This document shows, piece by piece, positions 61,959-64,000 of a stretch of 64,000 nucleotides of DNA. Below the pieces are notes generated by a model. It was not told where the DNA came from. It did no database searches and saw only the letters and a program-made list of their open reading frames with translations. Position 1 is the stretch's first letter. Each line of letters starts with the position of its first letter. The position numbers and the translations under genes were made by a program. The stretch comes from Heterodera schachtii (Eukaryota > Nematoda > Chromadorea > Rhabditida > Heteroderidae). Location: contig SIJG01000034.1 of NCBI GenBank assembly GCA_023374025.1, positions 1,096,758 through 1,160,757 of the forward strand. The letters run 5' to 3'.

Positions 61959-63569
61959 ATGTCTTCAGAATTCTGTACGTTTATTATATTTCTTTCTTCT
62001 GACATTTCGCTTTTCTTTTGCTTGACTTTTGTTTGACCAGAATTACGAGATTAAAATTTTAAAAAATCCCAAAATCTATTTTGAAGTTTTAGCTTTATCT
62101 GCCTCAAAAAAGTTCAAAAAAGCTAAAACAAATCACTTTTGGATTCTCTCGCTTTCCATTCATTCATTTCCCAAATTCATTTTCAGTTGGTCTGCCGTGT
62201 TTCTTCTGCTGGTCGGCTGTGCAAGCATTCTTTGGTTCTTTTTTGGCCATGTCAAAAAACGACGACGCCCTCACAAAGAAATGTGAAATAAATGCAACTA
62301 AAATTCATAAAATTTTTCAATTTTTCAGTTTTATCTGCGGCGACTGTTGGCTTTTGGTGTTCGATTTTCTTGCGCCTTCTCAACTTGGCCTCGAAATTGC
62401 ACTGATCAGCCGTCGATTTGACTTTTACGTGGATGAGCACTTCAAAACACGCAAATGGAAATTGAACAAACAATTGTTTATCCAATGGGACATTGAAGAA
62501 AATGGCGCGAAGAAAATGCAAATTGTCAAATCCGATGGAAATCCATTGCCAATTCCGCAAAATCCGTTGCCCAACAAAGTCATCGGATTCCGAGGCATTC
62601 TGATCTTGTAAAAAATAGATTAATTTGGTTAATTTTTCATCTACATTTTCTGCTTTTCAGTTACATCGATCAAAATGTCATCACATTTCTCCGCCGTTTT
62701 CAGCGCTTTTTCGACGTTTGTTCAACGGATTTGTACATTACCACGGGCAATGATCGCATTTTGGACTTTGCTTTGCTCAACATTTGGCCAATGTTTCGCC
62801 ATTCAATGCGTGCGATGATTTTGAATACCATCGCTTTTCGCCGTTTGCGTCAATTGGCCCCGTCACTTTTCAACGAATGTCCATCTCTTTGCGTTGTCTT
62901 TTTCAATGATGCCATTCTCCCCGCTTTTCCGCCCGATGACAGTGCCAATGCGTCGGATGGTCAAACGGTGGCCAAATGGTTGTTCACGCCTCGTCCGGAT
63001 GGTCGGCCCAAGTGGCTCAGATGCTCTGTTAATTCATCGGATCAATGGCCGTCAACGATAGAACAGATTAAACCGGTGATTATCCCTTTTTAATTGATTT
63101 TCTATAATTTTTTTTGTCTCATTTTAGGCATTTTCCAATGCTTCTTCTCCGGTTGCTTTTTCCATTAACTTTCTGCTGTCTTCTCCGATTGATTCTGTTG
63201 TGCCATTTGTTATGATCAACGAAGTGACTGAGGAGAAATTGACACTGGAAATAGATGCAAATGATTGTTGGCTGAGCCGTTGTCCAATTGGATGGGATGA
63301 GAGGAAATGGCAAAATGTAAAGGATGAAATGTTTGATCGAACGAACCCAATTGACATTGTGATTGAAGATGACGGATTCGGCGACGGGTGAACAATTTAA
63401 AATGTTTAATCATTTTATGAGTCCAATCAACAAATTGCTTTTGTAAACTTTGCTTTCAAATGGTACCAAAAATGTACGATTAATGGACAGAATTGATTTA
63501 AAAGTGCAATCGAATCATCGTATTTTCAGTTTTCTCGACGACGCTTCTCTCGGGCCTAATGACCACTGA
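61959..63569 (+). pseudogene. Type B membrane-anchored F-box-like gene, exon 1 one base short
   Basis: Exons 61959-61974, 62187-62282, 62329-62607, 62661-63075, 63128-63387, 63530-63569. From exon 2 on everything is in phase. Features: anchor WSAVFLLLVGCASILWFF then GHVKKRRRPHKE; F-box-like WLLVFDFLAPSQLGLEIALI; second domain YIDQNVITFLRRFQRFF ... FTPRPDGRPKW; third domain PFVMINEVTEEKLTL, SRCPIGWDERKW; tail FLDDASLGPNDH. Exon 1 reads MSSEF and is 16 bp rather than the 17 bp of the other two copies, so the anchor is out of frame. The difference is one A (CAGAATT against CAGAAATT). A true lesion or a sequencing error; otherwise the best-kept B copy with the 26277 gene. Confidence 0.65.
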
Positions 63570-64000
63570 TCAGCAGCAGAAGAAATGAATGAATTCAATT
63601 GATTGATGCGATTATGATGACCGAAATGATTTTGGCACTGTGCCATTTAAATATTTGCCTAATTGTTTGTCTGTTTGTATTTGACCTTTGCTTGCTCGCA
63701 AATGCGTCCATATTTTTTACACTGTATTTTTTCAGCATGGAAGTTTTAAATATTCGTGACTTATTAATATTTATTCATGAAATTTCATAAATAGCAGCAA
63801 CTTGAGTCCAAAAATGGTAAAAAACAAGGCATTTAAAAATCTATGGTAAAAGTACCCGGTAAACTAGAGAAGTACCAATTGTTGATAAAATGGCTAATGA
63901 TAAAAGGGGAAAAGCTGGGGGATATTCGAGACGCAAAAAGGATGAGGAATTTGAGGTACTTTCCCTGTTTTAAGGTTCACACTAAAATTAAAAAAAAACA
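63570..64000 (+). repeat. Type B 3' flank, shared with 28115-28360, 41840-42060 and 31590-31900
   Basis: Contains TTTGACCTTTGCTTGCTCGC, the TTGATAAAATGGCTAATGAT motif and, at the end, GAGGAATTTGAGGTACTTTC, which is found inverted at about 31640. No gene seen. Confidence 0.5.

Noticed and set aside
62029..62611. Continuous readings through the first introns of the type B gene at 61959
   Set aside because: They start at non-ATG codons or inside an intron and only happen to be open; splice signals and paralogues support the exon model.

Overview
The window looks like nuclear DNA of a plant-parasitic nematode, most likely cyst-nematode-like (Globodera/Heterodera type). The reasons are short GT-AG introns with TTTCAG-type acceptors, AT-rich intergenic DNA, a Ty3/gypsy element of the nematode K02A2.6-like type, and a tandemly expanded F-box-like family that I associate with these worms. 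The species assignment is inference.

Four conserved single-copy genes were modelled exon by exon with all phases agreeing: a class I phosphatidylinositol transfer protein (6155-8946 +, 279 aa), the 26S proteasome ATPase Rpt5 (35532-33760 -, 420 aa), a small membrane-anchored Lys/Glu-rich protein (55559-55056 -) and, divergent from it, a classical protein tyrosine phosphatase (55925-57240 +, 361 aa). Three of them have a TATAAAAG box 60-95 bp upstream of the ATG; the phosphatase has one about 225 bp upstream.

Most of the rest is one gene family in about 18 loci, intact, broken and fragmentary. Type A has a short first exon, an F-box-like exon, a long second-domain exon, a third-domain exon and a short charged tail exon. 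Type B has the same plan but an extra N-terminal exon encoding a transmembrane anchor, its own TATA promoter and a different last exon. Intact reading frames: A at 14168-9446 (-), 19482-18396 (-), 42858-44390 (+), 61654-60647 (-); B at 26277-28113 (+). Nearly intact, each with a single defect: A at 37932-39194 (+), B at 39798-41835 (+) and 61959-63569 (+). The rest are pseudogenes or relics. One locus (51260-49590 -) is a B-head/A-body chimera.

Mobile DNA is dense and often nested. It includes a 5.16-kb Ty3/gypsy retrotransposon (20707-25866) with apparently identical 328-bp LTRs, inserted into a Mutator-like foldback element carrying a FLYWCH-type ORF (about 19621-26117). Two further foldback elements have TIRs built of 15-16 bp tandem repeats (37297-37804, 57702-58820), plus one isolated array (2139-2215). 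There are also many hAT-like non-autonomous elements with 8-bp target duplications. Several of these, with unrelated ends, share an internal hairpin (arms CCGGCGGTGCC / GGCGCCGCCGG, loop GATA), seen ten times in 64 kb; some also carry tRNA-like A/B boxes. The hairpin core and the foldback family are the best candidates for something undescribed.

Coordinates were counted by hand and may be off by a base or two; exon structures are unsupported by RNA data.
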